From: Chloroflexota bacterium
GTDB lineage: Bacteria; Chloroflexota; Limnocylindria; Limnocylindrales; CSP1-4
DNA length: 14,715 nt
Direction: 5' to 3'
NCBI GenBank assembly: GCA_021802185.1
Contig: JAKAAV010000010.1
Coordinates: 1-14,715, forward strand
Positions within the stretch are counted from its first letter, which is position 1. Every line of letters starts with the position of its first letter. Under the pieces are notes generated by a model. It was not told where the DNA came from. It saw only the letters and a list, made by a program, of their open reading frames with translations, and ran no database searches. Positions 1 to 6,606 of this stretch are shown here, piece by piece. The translations under genes were made by a program, and so were the position numbers.

Positions 1-35
1 GGATCGGACCCGCGCTCCGCGGGCGTGTTCGGCAT
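1..35 (-). CDS. Possible 5' end of a gene leaving the window (partial)
   Basis: On the minus strand an ATG at 35-33 is preceded by a purine-rich Shine-Dalgarno-like stretch (AGGAGAGAGG, plus-strand 41-50) five bases upstream. It opens a frame reading MPNTPAERGSD up to the window edge. Nothing in eleven residues identifies a family. The gene would lie downstream of the DinB gene on the same strand. The call rests only on start codon, ribosome site and spacing, so it could be chance. Confidence 0.33.
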   Translation of the reverse strand, partial: MPNTPAERGSD

Positions 36-99
36 GCGCCCCTCTCTCCTGCACTCGTCTCGAAGGCTGGCGACCGTCACCATGCCGGAACGCGTGCCG

Positions 100-119
100 C
101 CACGACGACCCCCTCGTGG
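100..119. terminator. Stem-loop downstream of the DinB gene
   Basis: CCACGA (100-105) can pair with TCGTGG (114-119) around an 8-nt loop. It lies about 50 nt beyond the DinB stop codon in the direction of its transcription. No T-run follows on the minus strand, so intrinsic termination is doubtful. The rest of the 1-169 spacer shows no convincing gene apart from the possible start at 35. Confidence 0.25.
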
Positions 120-169
120 TCGCATCGGGGACCGACCCGTTCGTACCAGCCTGTCTCGCCTGCGCGGGC

Positions 170-661
170 CTACTCCTGCCGGTCCGCGGGCCAGGTGCCC
201 ATCACCTGTCGCAGGATCGCGAACTCGCCGATGTGGTAGGCGTTGTGGTCGCCCAGCAGCCGGACCTCGCGCAGGACCGTGTGCCCCGGCGTCCCCGGAA
301 TGATCGCCAGCAGGTCGGTCGCCTCGTCGGCCACGAGATCGTGCAGTGCCGCGCGATCTGCCTTGAACGTCGCCACGGTCGATGCGAACTGCTCGGGCGT
401 CGCCGTCGCGTCGCGGGCTGGCCAGTACTCCTCCGGCCAGTTTGGCGCGATGTACGCGCGGTTCCGGATGTAGTCCAGGATGTCCCACTGGGCGATGCGC
501 ATGTGCTCCAGCAGGTGCCACGGCGTGTACGGCACGTTCGGTGGCCGGCGGTTGATCGCACCGGCCGGGAAACCGGCCACGGCCGCGTCGAACGGCATGT
601 GGGCCCCGCGCCCGTCCACCAGTTCCAGGAGCTGCCGCCGCAGGATGTCCGTGTCGGTCAT
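170..661 (-). CDS. DinB family protein (putative metal-dependent hydrolase/transferase fold)
   Basis: This 163-residue protein has the DinB/YfiT four-helix-bundle pattern. Two His lie in the first half (H49 and H53, in PWHLLEHM) and a His pair near the end (H139 and H143, in DHNAYHIGEF). Three such His usually bind a divalent metal in this superfamily. The ATG at 661 is chosen because GGAGGAG sits just upstream (plus-strand 665-671) and the conserved fold begins soon after. DinB-fold proteins include thiol-dependent S-transferases and DNA-damage-induced proteins of unknown activity; the substrate here cannot be read from the sequence. There is no signal peptide or membrane segment, so it should be cytoplasmic. 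It is divergent from the regulator gene at 788 across 126 nt. Family assignment is firm, function open. Confidence 0.9.
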   Translation of the reverse strand: MTDTDILRRQLLELVDGRGAHMPFDAAVAGFPAGAINRRPPNVPYTPWHLLEHMRIAQWDILDYIRNRAYIAPNWPEEYWPARDATATPEQFASTVATFKADRAALHDLVADEATDLLAIIPGTPGHTVLREVRLLGDHNAYHIGEFAILRQVMGTWPADRQE

Positions 662-684
662 CGTCTCCTCCGTGTCGTCGGACG

Positions 685-690
685 ATGGTA
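685..690 (-). promoter_or_regulatory. Putative -10 element (TACCAT) for the DinB gene
   Basis: TACCAT on the minus strand lies 23 nt before the DinB ATG, leaving room for a short leader carrying its Shine-Dalgarno. The same hexamer precedes the deacetylase gene at 6381. No clear -35 is visible. Confidence 0.35.
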
Positions 691-772
691 CGTCCGCGTG
701 ACCGGCGCCTCGTGTCGCCGATCCGTCCGCGCGGAGACGGGCACGGCCGACCGACGGGCTTGCCCGTGGCCG

Positions 773-778
773 TACCCT
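773..778 (+). promoter_or_regulatory. Putative -10 element (TACCCT) for a near-leaderless regulator transcript
   Basis: TACCCT is followed by 9 nt and then the ATG at 788. No Shine-Dalgarno fits in between. A start site 6-7 nt past the hexamer would give a transcript with almost no leader. The same hexamer stands 7 nt before the histidine kinase start. Confidence 0.38.
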
Positions 779-787
779 CCGTTCGTC

Positions 788-1510
788 ATGACGTCGCAGC
801 GCCCCGATCGGCTCGATCCCCGCCTGCGCGCCCTCATCTGTGACGGCGACCCGCGGGTGGTCGGCGCGATCGCGCACGCGCTGGGCGAGGCGGGGCTCGA
901 GGTGATCACGCTCTACCGGGCCGACGCGGCCGCGGGCCGCCTTGTGGAGGAGCGTCCGGACGTCGTGGTCCTGGGTCCCAGCCGGGAGACCGATCCGCTG
1001 GTCCTGATCCCGAGGCTCCTCGGCCGGGCCGCCATCCCGATCCTCGCCATCTCGTTCGCGCGTGACGAGGCGTCGATCGTCGCGATCCTCGAGGCCGGGG
1101 CGGACGACGTCCTGGACTCGGCCTTTCGACCCCTCGAGCTGGTGGCGCGGGTCCGCGGGCTGCTGCGACGGCGGACGGCCGCTCCCGCTCCTGCCGAGTC
1201 GGCATTGCCGGACGGGCTTCGCATCGACAGCGGCCGCCGGGAGGCCAGCGTGGACGGACGACGCATGGATCTGACGCCGATCGAGTTCGAGCTGCTCTGC
1301 GTGCTCGGGTCCCGCCGTGGGGACGTGGTCGATCACCGGACGCTGCTGCGCGCGGGGTGGCCCGGACGATCGGACGTGGATCCCGACCTGCTCCGGACTC
1401 ACCTGACGCACCTGAACGGCAAGCTCGTCGCGGCCGGTCACCCCGGACTGCGCAATGTCCGCTCGATCGGCTACGCCCTGCGGGTGGAAGGCGGCGTCGC
1501 TCCGGCCTGA
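788..1510 (+). CDS. OmpR/PhoB-like DNA-binding regulator with degenerate receiver domain
   Basis: The 240-residue protein has a receiver-like domain (about residues 14-129) and a winged-helix DNA-binding domain (about 142-233, with LTPIEFELL and a final RSIGYAL hairpin). The receiver keeps the family's length and its GADDxL...ELVARVRGLLRR ending, but the key residues are changed. The phosphoacceptor position in PDVVVLG is Gly63 instead of Asp, the acidic pair is D19-G20 instead of DD, and the invariant Lys before the final helix is Ser111. Phosphorelay control is therefore unlikely. The protein probably acts as a phosphorylation-independent or ligand/partner-controlled transcription factor. 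No histidine kinase is adjacent. The ATG at 788 is preferred because the receiver begins shortly after and a TACCCT element stands 9 nt upstream; longer readings upstream have no domain content. Targets are unknown, and the neighbouring DinB and permease genes are only candidates. Confidence 0.9.
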   Translation: MTSQRPDRLDPRLRALICDGDPRVVGAIAHALGEAGLEVITLYRADAAAGRLVEERPDVVVLGPSRETDPLVLIPRLLGRAAIPILAISFARDEASIVAILEAGADDVLDSAFRPLELVARVRGLLRRRTAAPAPAESALPDGLRIDSGRREASVDGRRMDLTPIEFELLCVLGSRRGDVVDHRTLLRAGWPGRSDVDPDLLRTHLTHLNGKLVAAGHPGLRNVRSIGYALRVEGGVAPA

Positions 1511-1610
1511 CCGGCCCGCCGACGAATCGTCACCGTCTCGCAACCGGGCCTCCATGGAACCTCCCTGTGCCCCTCCGGTTCCGGCACATAGCGTGCGGTG
1601 GGTGGCGGAG

Positions 1611-1624
1611 GCGGCCGGCCGCCC
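1611..1624. other. 14-bp perfect palindrome in the regulator-permease spacer
   Basis: The sequence GGCGGCCGGCCGCC is fully self-complementary and lies 100 nt past the regulator stop in the 213-nt spacer before the permease. It could be an operator or, less likely, a terminator core, since there is no T-run. In DNA this rich in G and C it may be chance. No other feature is evident in the spacer. Confidence 0.25.
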
Positions 1625-1723
1625 TCGCCCGGCAGATGGCATCGCCGGCTGACGCGTCGCAGCACCGCGCGACACGGGGCCGCGGGGCGGCATGCCCGTG
1701 GCGGGACGAGAAAGAGGACAGGC

Positions 1724-3283
1724 GTGGCAGAGACCGGCGAAGACGGCATGAAGCGGACGCTCGGCCTCACCGGGCTGACGATCAACGCGATGGCGCTCAT
1801 CGCACCGGGCGCGTTCCTCTGGACCACCTTCCAGTCGCAGGCGCTCCAGTCGAATGGCGGCCATACCACCGCCTTCGACATGGTCCCGGGTCTCCTCTTC
1901 GCGCTCCTGCTCGCCTTCCTGACCGCCTGGTCGTACTCGGAACTCTCCGACCTGTACCCGGACGCCGGCGCCGGATCCTCCTACTACTTCGCCGAGGCCG
2001 CCTTCCTGGAGCGCGAGGAGGCGTTCCACTACAGGTTCGCCAGGCTCGCGAAGTTCGTCGTCGGCTGGATCTCTCACCTCTACTACTGGATCTACCCGGG
2101 GATCATGGTCGCGTTCAGCGGCACCCTGGTGGTCTACATCCTCGGCCTGTTCGGCATCACGCTCACCACGCCCTTCGAGATCCTCGCGGCGGTCCTGTTC
2201 GCCATCCTGACCGGGCTGATCGCGTTCCGCGGGATCGTCGGCTCGACGATGACCGCCGTCGTGATCAACGTGATCCAGCTCACGGCGCTGGTCGCGTTCA
2301 GCGTGCTGGCGATCGCGTTCCGCCTGGCGCATCCCGAGCTCGCGTACGCGCAGCACGACGTGGCGGCGGTGGTCCTGCCCCACAACGTCATGAACGTCCT
2401 CTTCCAGGGGACCATCGCGATCCTGCTGCTCGTCGGCTTCGAGTCCGTCACGGCGCTCGGAGCCGAGGCCGTGAACCCCAGGCGCGACATCCGCCGCGCG
2501 GTCCTGCTCTCGCTGGCGATCCAGGGCGGCCTCGCCTACATCCTCGAGTACGTCTCGGCCAACCTGTTCGTGAACTCGGGTGTCACGGCCCAGGTCACGG
2601 GCGCCGGCGGCAGAGTGTCAACGGTGGGCGGGTACGCCGCCGCGGCCGCCTCCAGCGCCCCGATCGGCGACATGGTCCGGTTCATCGGCGACACGATGCT
2701 CGGCGGCACGGGCCTTGTCCTGAGCCTGATCCTGGCGGTCACCGTCCTCGTGGCGCTCACCGGCACGACGCTCGCCTGCCTCAACAGCGGGGTGCGCATC
2801 ACGTACGTCATGGGACGCGATCGCGAGGTGCCCGGCATCCTCGGCCTGCTCCACGGCCGGTATGCGACCCCGCACTACGGGATACTCGCGCTCGCGGCCA
2901 TCTCGGCGCTGCTCGGCGCATACGGCGTCCTCTCGGCCGACAACCTGCTGCAGATCATCCTTGCCGCGAACGCCGGCACGTTCCTCGTCTACGGCATGAC
3001 GAACGCGATCGTGGTCGTCGCGTTCTGGCACCGGGCCGAGCGGAGCGCCCTGAGGCACGTCGTCATCCCGGGGATCGGGCTCCTTGCCAACCTCGCCATG
3101 CTCGCGGCCGTCGTCGTCCTCAGCTTCTCCGGCGGCGGATCGACCCAGTCCGACACGCTGATCGCCCTCGGGATCGTCGCGGCGTGGATCGTCGTCGGCG
3201 TGGCGTGGCTGCTGACCAACTCCCGCTCGAGCCGGCGGTCGCTCCTCGTCAGGTCCGTCGCGGACCGGGGCGCCGCGTCGTAG
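1724..3283 (+). CDS. APC superfamily amino acid permease
   Basis: The 519-residue protein is hydrophobic throughout, with about twelve predicted membrane helices. It opens with the amino acid/polyamine/organocation pattern (LGLTGLTINAMALIAPGAFLW, residues 13-33). It also has the family's mid-protein motif around GFESVTALGAEAVNPRRDI (238-256), which marks the helix 6-loop region. It should import an amino acid or amine by ion coupling at the cytoplasmic membrane; the substrate is not readable. The GTG at 1724 is chosen over the in-frame ATG at 1748 because AAAGAGGA (1711-1718) stands 5 nt before it, but the ATG remains possible. The gene ends 22 nt before the PP2C gene, so permease, phosphatase and kinase are probably co-transcribed, hinting that the transporter is controlled by, or senses for, the kinase pair. 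That link is inference. Confidence 0.88.
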   Translation: MAETGEDGMKRTLGLTGLTINAMALIAPGAFLWTTFQSQALQSNGGHTTAFDMVPGLLFALLLAFLTAWSYSELSDLYPDAGAGSSYYFAEAAFLEREEAFHYRFARLAKFVVGWISHLYYWIYPGIMVAFSGTLVVYILGLFGITLTTPFEILAAVLFAILTGLIAFRGIVGSTMTAVVINVIQLTALVAFSVLAIAFRLAHPELAYAQHDVAAVVLPHNVMNVLFQGTIAILLLVGFESVTALGAEAVNPRRDIRRAVLLSLAIQGGLAYILEYVSANLFVNSGVTAQVTGAGGRVSTVGGYAAAAASSAPIGDMVRFIGDTMLGGTGLVLSLILAVTVLVALTGTTLACLNSGVRITYVMGRDREVPGILGLLHGRYATPHYGILALAAISALLGAYGVLSADNLLQIILAANAGTFLVYGMTNAIVVVAFWHRAERSALRHVVIPGIGLLANLAMLAAVVVLSFSGGGSTQSDTLIALGIVAAWIVVGVAWLLTNSRSSRRSLLVRSVADRGAAS

Positions 3284-3305
3284 CCTGCATCCGCGCGCGA
3301 TCGAC

Positions 3306-4376
3306 GTGACGGAGTCCGCCGCGGATGGGCGCCGGGTGTCGCAGGCGGTGATGGCTTCGCTGGAGGAACGGCACCCCGGGCAGATCCGCCTGCGATCCTG
3401 GCCCGAGCTTTCGCCCGCGCACGCCGAGGCCGCCGCCGTCCGGGCCGAGGTCGCCGGCCTCTCCCTGACGGGTCCCGTCCGGAGACGGAACGAGGACCGC
3501 CTGGGCTGGGCCGTGCCGGGGGATCGCGTGTGGGTGCCCGGGCACGCGGGTGACGAGTGGCTGCCGAAGGTCCGGCTGTCCGGCCCGATCGTGGTCGTGG
3601 CCATCGCCGACGGCCTGGGCGGGCATGCCGACGGCGACCTTGCGAGCCGTTTCGCGATCACGACCCTCCTCGAGCGTATGGCGCCGCCCGGCGCACTCGG
3701 GCGCATCGCCGACGTCCTGCGGGGGACGTTCGAGGAGGTGAACGGCCGCCTGCTGACGGGAGACGCGTGGGAGGACGCGGGCACGGCGAGGGGAAGCGGT
3801 GGCCCCGGCTCCGAGGGCCCGGGCGACAGGCGCGACGCGCGCCAGGGCGCCGAGTCGCATCGGCGTCGCGGCTCCCAGACCACCCTCACGGCCGTTGCGA
3901 TCACAGCCACCTCCGCCTGGATCGCGCATGTGGGCGACTGCAGGGTCTACCGCCTGCGTGATCAGACGCTCGAGCTGCTGACCACGGATCACTCGCAGGC
4001 AATGGACCTGCTGCGGATGCGGCTGATCCGGCCCGAGCAGGCGGCGACGCATCCCGGACGCCACCTCCTGACACGGTCGCTGGGTGGCGACATCACCGTG
4101 CGCGTGGACGTGCGGTCCGGTGAGATCCGCGATGACGACGTGTTTCTGCTCTGCACGGACGGCGCCTGGAGCGGGATCCCGTCGGGCGACATGATCGCGG
4201 CGATGGAGGGCGATCTGGAGCGCGGCGTGCGCGACCTCGTCGATCGTTCGATCGCGAGGGGTGCCGACGATAATGCGAGCGTGATCGCGCTGCGGATCCT
4301 GGGGACCGGGACTGCCGGCTCACCCGACGGGACTTCCGGCCGGCGACCCCTCTGGCGCCGCGTGCTCGGCACGTGA
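3306..4376 (+). CDS. PP2C-family Ser/Thr protein phosphatase
   Basis: The 356-residue protein carries the PP2C metal-dependent phosphatase motifs in order: RRRNEDRLG (residues 59-67, metal-ligand E63/D64 region), ADGLGGH (101-107), SQTTLT (190-195), HVGDCRVYRL (208-217), LLTRSLG (254-260), LLCTDGAW (281-288, with D285) and DDNASV (321-326). It should remove phosphate from Ser/Thr, most likely reversing the kinase encoded 13 nt downstream. There is no membrane helix. A Gly/Arg-rich low-complexity insertion (about 158-188) separates the second and third motifs and is not typical of the family. The GTG at 3306 has no strong ribosome site; in-frame starts up to ATG 3351 would spare all motifs, so the first 45 or so residues are uncertain. 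The pairing of PP2C and Ser/Thr kinase is common in high-GC bacteria. Confidence 0.9.
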   Translation: MTESAADGRRVSQAVMASLEERHPGQIRLRSWPELSPAHAEAAAVRAEVAGLSLTGPVRRRNEDRLGWAVPGDRVWVPGHAGDEWLPKVRLSGPIVVVAIADGLGGHADGDLASRFAITTLLERMAPPGALGRIADVLRGTFEEVNGRLLTGDAWEDAGTARGSGGPGSEGPGDRRDARQGAESHRRRGSQTTLTAVAITATSAWIAHVGDCRVYRLRDQTLELLTTDHSQAMDLLRMRLIRPEQAATHPGRHLLTRSLGGDITVRVDVRSGEIRDDDVFLLCTDGAWSGIPSGDMIAAMEGDLERGVRDLVDRSIARGADDNASVIALRILGTGTAGSPDGTSGRRPLWRRVLGT

Positions 4377-4389
4377 TCCGGCCCGTCTC

Positions 4390-5373
4390 GTGAGCCCCGA
4401 GCTCAATCCCGGCGACACCCTGGACCGGTTCCACATCCTGGAGGCGATCGGGCACGGCGCGTTCAGCGACGTCTACCTCGCCACCGACGCCACGGGTCGC
4501 CGCGTGGTGCTGAAGTGCCCCCACGAATCGCAGCTGGGCGACGTGTCCGCCTTCGATCGCTTCCGACGTGAGCTCGAGATCGTGCAGCGCCTGGACCATC
4601 CTGGCATCCAGCGCTCGTTCGACCTGGGCGAGGACCGCAGCAGGCCTTACCTGGTCATGGAGTACATCGAGGGCGAGACACTGCGCGCGCGGCTCAGGCG
4701 GCTCGGGCGCCTGCCTGTCGCAGAGGCGGTCGACGTCGCCGAGCAGCTGGCCCGGGCGATGGCCTCGGCACACCGGCTCGGCATCTACCATCGCGACCTG
4801 AAGCCGGAGAACGTCCTGGTCGCGCCGGGAGGCCGCGTCGTCGTGACCGACTTCGGTATCGCGCTGATGAGCGGTGCTCGCAGGCTCACGTGGCGCTGGC
4901 TGACGTCGACGATCGGGACGCCGGACTACATGGCCCCCGAACAGGTCGAGGGCCGCCGCGGAGATGCCCGGACCGACGTCTACGCGCTGGGCGTGATGCT
5001 GTTCGAGATGCTGGCGGGGCGGGTGCCGTGGGAAGGCGACAATCCGCTGGCGGTCATGAGCCAGCACGTGAACGCGCCGGTGCCGTCGCTGCGCGAGATC
5101 GACGCGGCGATCCCGCCACCACTCGAGGCCATCGTGCGGAAGGCGCTCCGCAAAGACCCGAAGGAGCGGTACGCGGACGCGGGCGCGATGCTGCGGGACC
5201 TGGAGTCGTGGCAGGACCTCGACCTCTCCGAGTTCGTCTTCGGCGAGGAGCGGCCGGTCGCCGCGGACTCGCGCCGCGGGCCGTGGCTGCTGGTGGCGGG
5301 GATCAGCATCGGTTTCCTGGCGGCGTGCACGATCTTCGTCGTCGCCGTGTACCTGCTGCAGCACGCGCGTTGA
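4390..5373 (+). CDS. Membrane-anchored Hanks-type Ser/Thr protein kinase without extracytoplasmic sensor
   Basis: The 327-residue protein is a complete eukaryotic-type kinase. It has a Gly-rich loop GHGAFSDVY (21-29), ATP-binding Lys42 in VVLK, Glu61 of helix C, the catalytic loop HRDLKPEN (134-141, with D136), TDFG (153-156), a Thr/Ser-rich activation segment near TSTIGTPDY (172-180), and APEQ (182-185). A single membrane helix follows (about 298-322), and the chain then ends after a few residues. Bacterial PknB-type kinases usually carry PASTA or other sensor domains beyond this helix, and none is present here. Input may come from a partner, perhaps the co-encoded permease (inference). The start is GTG at 4390, 13 nt after the phosphatase stop. 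No downstream partner follows, since the next gene is convergent. The kinase call is very firm; the substrate is unknown. Confidence 0.95.
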   Translation: MSPELNPGDTLDRFHILEAIGHGAFSDVYLATDATGRRVVLKCPHESQLGDVSAFDRFRRELEIVQRLDHPGIQRSFDLGEDRSRPYLVMEYIEGETLRARLRRLGRLPVAEAVDVAEQLARAMASAHRLGIYHRDLKPENVLVAPGGRVVVTDFGIALMSGARRLTWRWLTSTIGTPDYMAPEQVEGRRGDARTDVYALGVMLFEMLAGRVPWEGDNPLAVMSQHVNAPVPSLREIDAAIPPPLEAIVRKALRKDPKERYADAGAMLRDLESWQDLDLSEFVFGEERPVAADSRRGPWLLVAGISIGFLAACTIFVVAVYLLQHAR

Positions 5374-5384
5374 CGACGGCGCCT

Positions 5385-5410
5385 GCCGGCCCCGGTTCGT
5401 CCGGGGAGGC
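5385..5410. terminator. Possible bidirectional terminator between convergent genes
   Basis: CCCCGG (5390-5395) and CCGGGG (5401-5406) form a 6-bp stem around the loop TTCGT. GCC (5385-5387) and GGC (5408-5410) can extend it past a small internal loop. It lies 12 nt after the kinase stop, in the 96-nt spacer between convergent genes. There is no T-run on either strand, so it is a stem-loop whose terminator role is inferred from position. Confidence 0.38.
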
Positions 5411-5469
5411 CACTCGCGGCTCGTCGGGGGAGACCGGGCCGCGCCGGCGTCGTGCCGCGGGAAGTCGCG

Positions 5470-6381
5470 CTAGCGCACCCCCGCGAACAGGTCCGTCTCG
5501 GGAATCTGCGTTGGCACGACCCACGATTCGCGCAGTGTGAAGTCCTCGCTCGGCGCGAACCGGGCCCACTCCTCGGGACCGAGCGCGACGAACGGGTTGT
5601 CGGCGGCCATCTGCGTCACGTGCTCACGCAGCGCGGCGTGTTTCGCGGCGAGGAACGGCCGGACGTCGACGCGGGTCGTCGTCGGCCCCGTGGCCGCCCG
5701 CATCTGCTCCATGTATCGCTCGCGCTCCGCGCGCTGCTCGTCGGTCTCGTCCGGCTGCGGCCCCCACCACGAGTCGAGCCCGCGCTCCTTCAGCAGCGCG
5801 GCCAGCTCGTCGCGCCGCTCGATGTCGAAGACGGACTCGTAGAACTTCAGCGGCCGCCAGGGCTCGAGCGCACCGGGCCCCTCCAGCTGCTCCGGGTACC
5901 AGGCGGGGTCGGCGGCCCGGGCGAACGCCGCCTTGGCGACGAGCGCGGCGCGGATGTGGTCGGGGTGACCGTACCCGCCGAAATCGTTGTAGCTCACCAT
6001 CACGTGCGGGCGGTCCTGGCGGACGTGGCGGACCAGCCGACCCGCGGCCTCGTCCATGTCGGCCTGCCAGAACGCCCGGGGATCGTCGTTCTCCGGGTCG
6101 CCCATCATCCCGGAGTCGCGATAGCCGAGCCATCGGTGCTCGATCGGACCGAGGTGCGCGAGCGCGTGCGCGAGCTCGACCTCCCGGATGTCCGCCAGCC
6201 GCGCGTGGTTCTCCGGCGTATCGAGCTCGGGCACGAAGATCTTGCCGTTCTCGCCCCTGTTCGACGTGACGCACACGACGCGCACGCCCGCCGTGGCGTA
6301 CTTGGCCATGATCCCGCCCGTCGTGATCGTCTCGTCGTCGGGGTGGGCGTGGACGGTCATCAGGGTCAGGTGTTGGGTCAT
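5470..6381 (-). CDS. LmbE/PIG-L family deacetylase, Mca (mycothiol S-conjugate amidase)-like
   Basis: The 303-residue protein has the two zinc motifs of the LmbE/PIG-L superfamily. These are AHPDDE (residues 12-17, ligands H13 and D16) and GHPDH (138-142, ligand H142), the latter inside YNDFGGYGHPDH, which closely matches the Mca/MshB subgroup. Intermediate segments such as WLGYRDSGM (84-92) and RPHVMVSY also follow that subgroup. Members hydrolyse N-acyl glucosamine bonds: MshB in mycothiol synthesis, Mca in cleaving mycothiol conjugates for detoxification. The length fits both. The ATG at 6381 is preferred to the in-frame ATG at 6390 because TACCAT ends 7 nt before it, consistent with a leaderless start, while the other start overlaps that hexamer. 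There is no membrane segment. No other thiol-pathway gene is in the window, so the substrate is unproven; a bacillithiol-type or other GlcNAc deacetylase is the alternative. Confidence 0.87.
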   Translation of the reverse strand: MTQHLTLMTVHAHPDDETITTGGIMAKYATAGVRVVCVTSNRGENGKIFVPELDTPENHARLADIREVELAHALAHLGPIEHRWLGYRDSGMMGDPENDDPRAFWQADMDEAAGRLVRHVRQDRPHVMVSYNDFGGYGHPDHIRAALVAKAAFARAADPAWYPEQLEGPGALEPWRPLKFYESVFDIERRDELAALLKERGLDSWWGPQPDETDEQRAERERYMEQMRAATGPTTTRVDVRPFLAAKHAALREHVTQMAADNPFVALGPEEWARFAPSEDFTLRESWVVPTQIPETDLFAGVR

Positions 6382-6388
6382 GTCGCGC

Positions 6389-6394
6389 ATGGTA
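6389..6394 (-). promoter_or_regulatory. Putative -10 element (TACCAT), leaderless, for the Mca-like gene
   Basis: TACCAT on the minus strand is followed by exactly 7 nt and the ATG at 6381. This is the same geometry as TACCCT before the GTG at 11181. No Shine-Dalgarno precedes the start. Confidence 0.4.
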
Positions 6395-6403
6395 TCGGGG
6401 AGT

Positions 6404-6416
6404 GGGCGGACCGCCC
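6404..6416. promoter_or_regulatory. Short inverted repeat just upstream of the Mca-like gene promoter
   Basis: GGGCGG and CCGCCC flank a central A, forming a 13-bp palindrome 10 bp from the putative TACCAT element in the divergent spacer. The position suits an operator, but the composition makes chance likely. Confidence 0.22.
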
Positions 6417-6489
6417 CAGGATGGGACGGCGTCGCGCGCAAGCCGGCGTGCTGCTGCGTCGCGGCCGCATGGAGTGCGATCATCGCCGG

Positions 6490-6606
6490 ATGGACACGGA
6501 ACGTCACCGACAGCTGCGCGCGGCGTACCACGAGCGCCGACCGGACGCGGGCGTGTACGCGCTGCGGAACACGGTCCGCGGCGTCGCGCACGTCGCGGCG
6601 ACGTGA
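6490..6606 (+). pseudogene. Truncated N-terminal remnant of a GIY-YIG nuclease family protein
   Basis: The frame from the ATG at 6490 to TGA 6604-6606 encodes only 38 residues. It starts MDTERHRQLRAAYHERRPDA and continues GVYALRNTVRGVAHVAAT. This resembles the N-terminus of a small (about 110-residue) GIY-YIG-fold family, in which a basic helix and an RPxxGVY segment lead into the first strands and continue with an asparagine/arginine-rich segment. Here the frame stops at that point, and neither other frame restores a continuation. Its stop overlaps the GTG of the CoA-transferase gene (GTGA). It is most simply a gene broken by deletion at its 3' end. A genuine 38-residue protein or a translational-coupling leader is the alternative. 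The family match is from memory of the pattern, not from a search. Confidence 0.5.

Noticed and set aside
170..2383. A 737-codon minus-strand open frame covering the DinB gene, the regulator and part of the permease
   Set aside because: Only the last 163 codons have family content. The rest is antisense to genes with clear motifs and is Arg/Asp/Gly-rich shadow coding typical of GC-rich DNA.
3281..3286. TAGCCT as a promoter for the phosphatase gene
   Set aside because: It overlaps the permease stop codon TAG and leaves a 19-nt gap to the GTG. The tight spacing favours read-through from the permease, so chance is the simpler reading.
1357..3309. A 650-codon plus-strand open frame across the permease
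   Set aside because: It is out of frame with the membrane protein and reads as an Arg/Pro/Gly-rich string without hydrophobic segments or motifs.
5374..5469. A strong intrinsic terminator between the kinase and the Mca-like gene
   Set aside because: A stem-loop is present but no T-run follows on either strand, so only a tentative terminator is listed.
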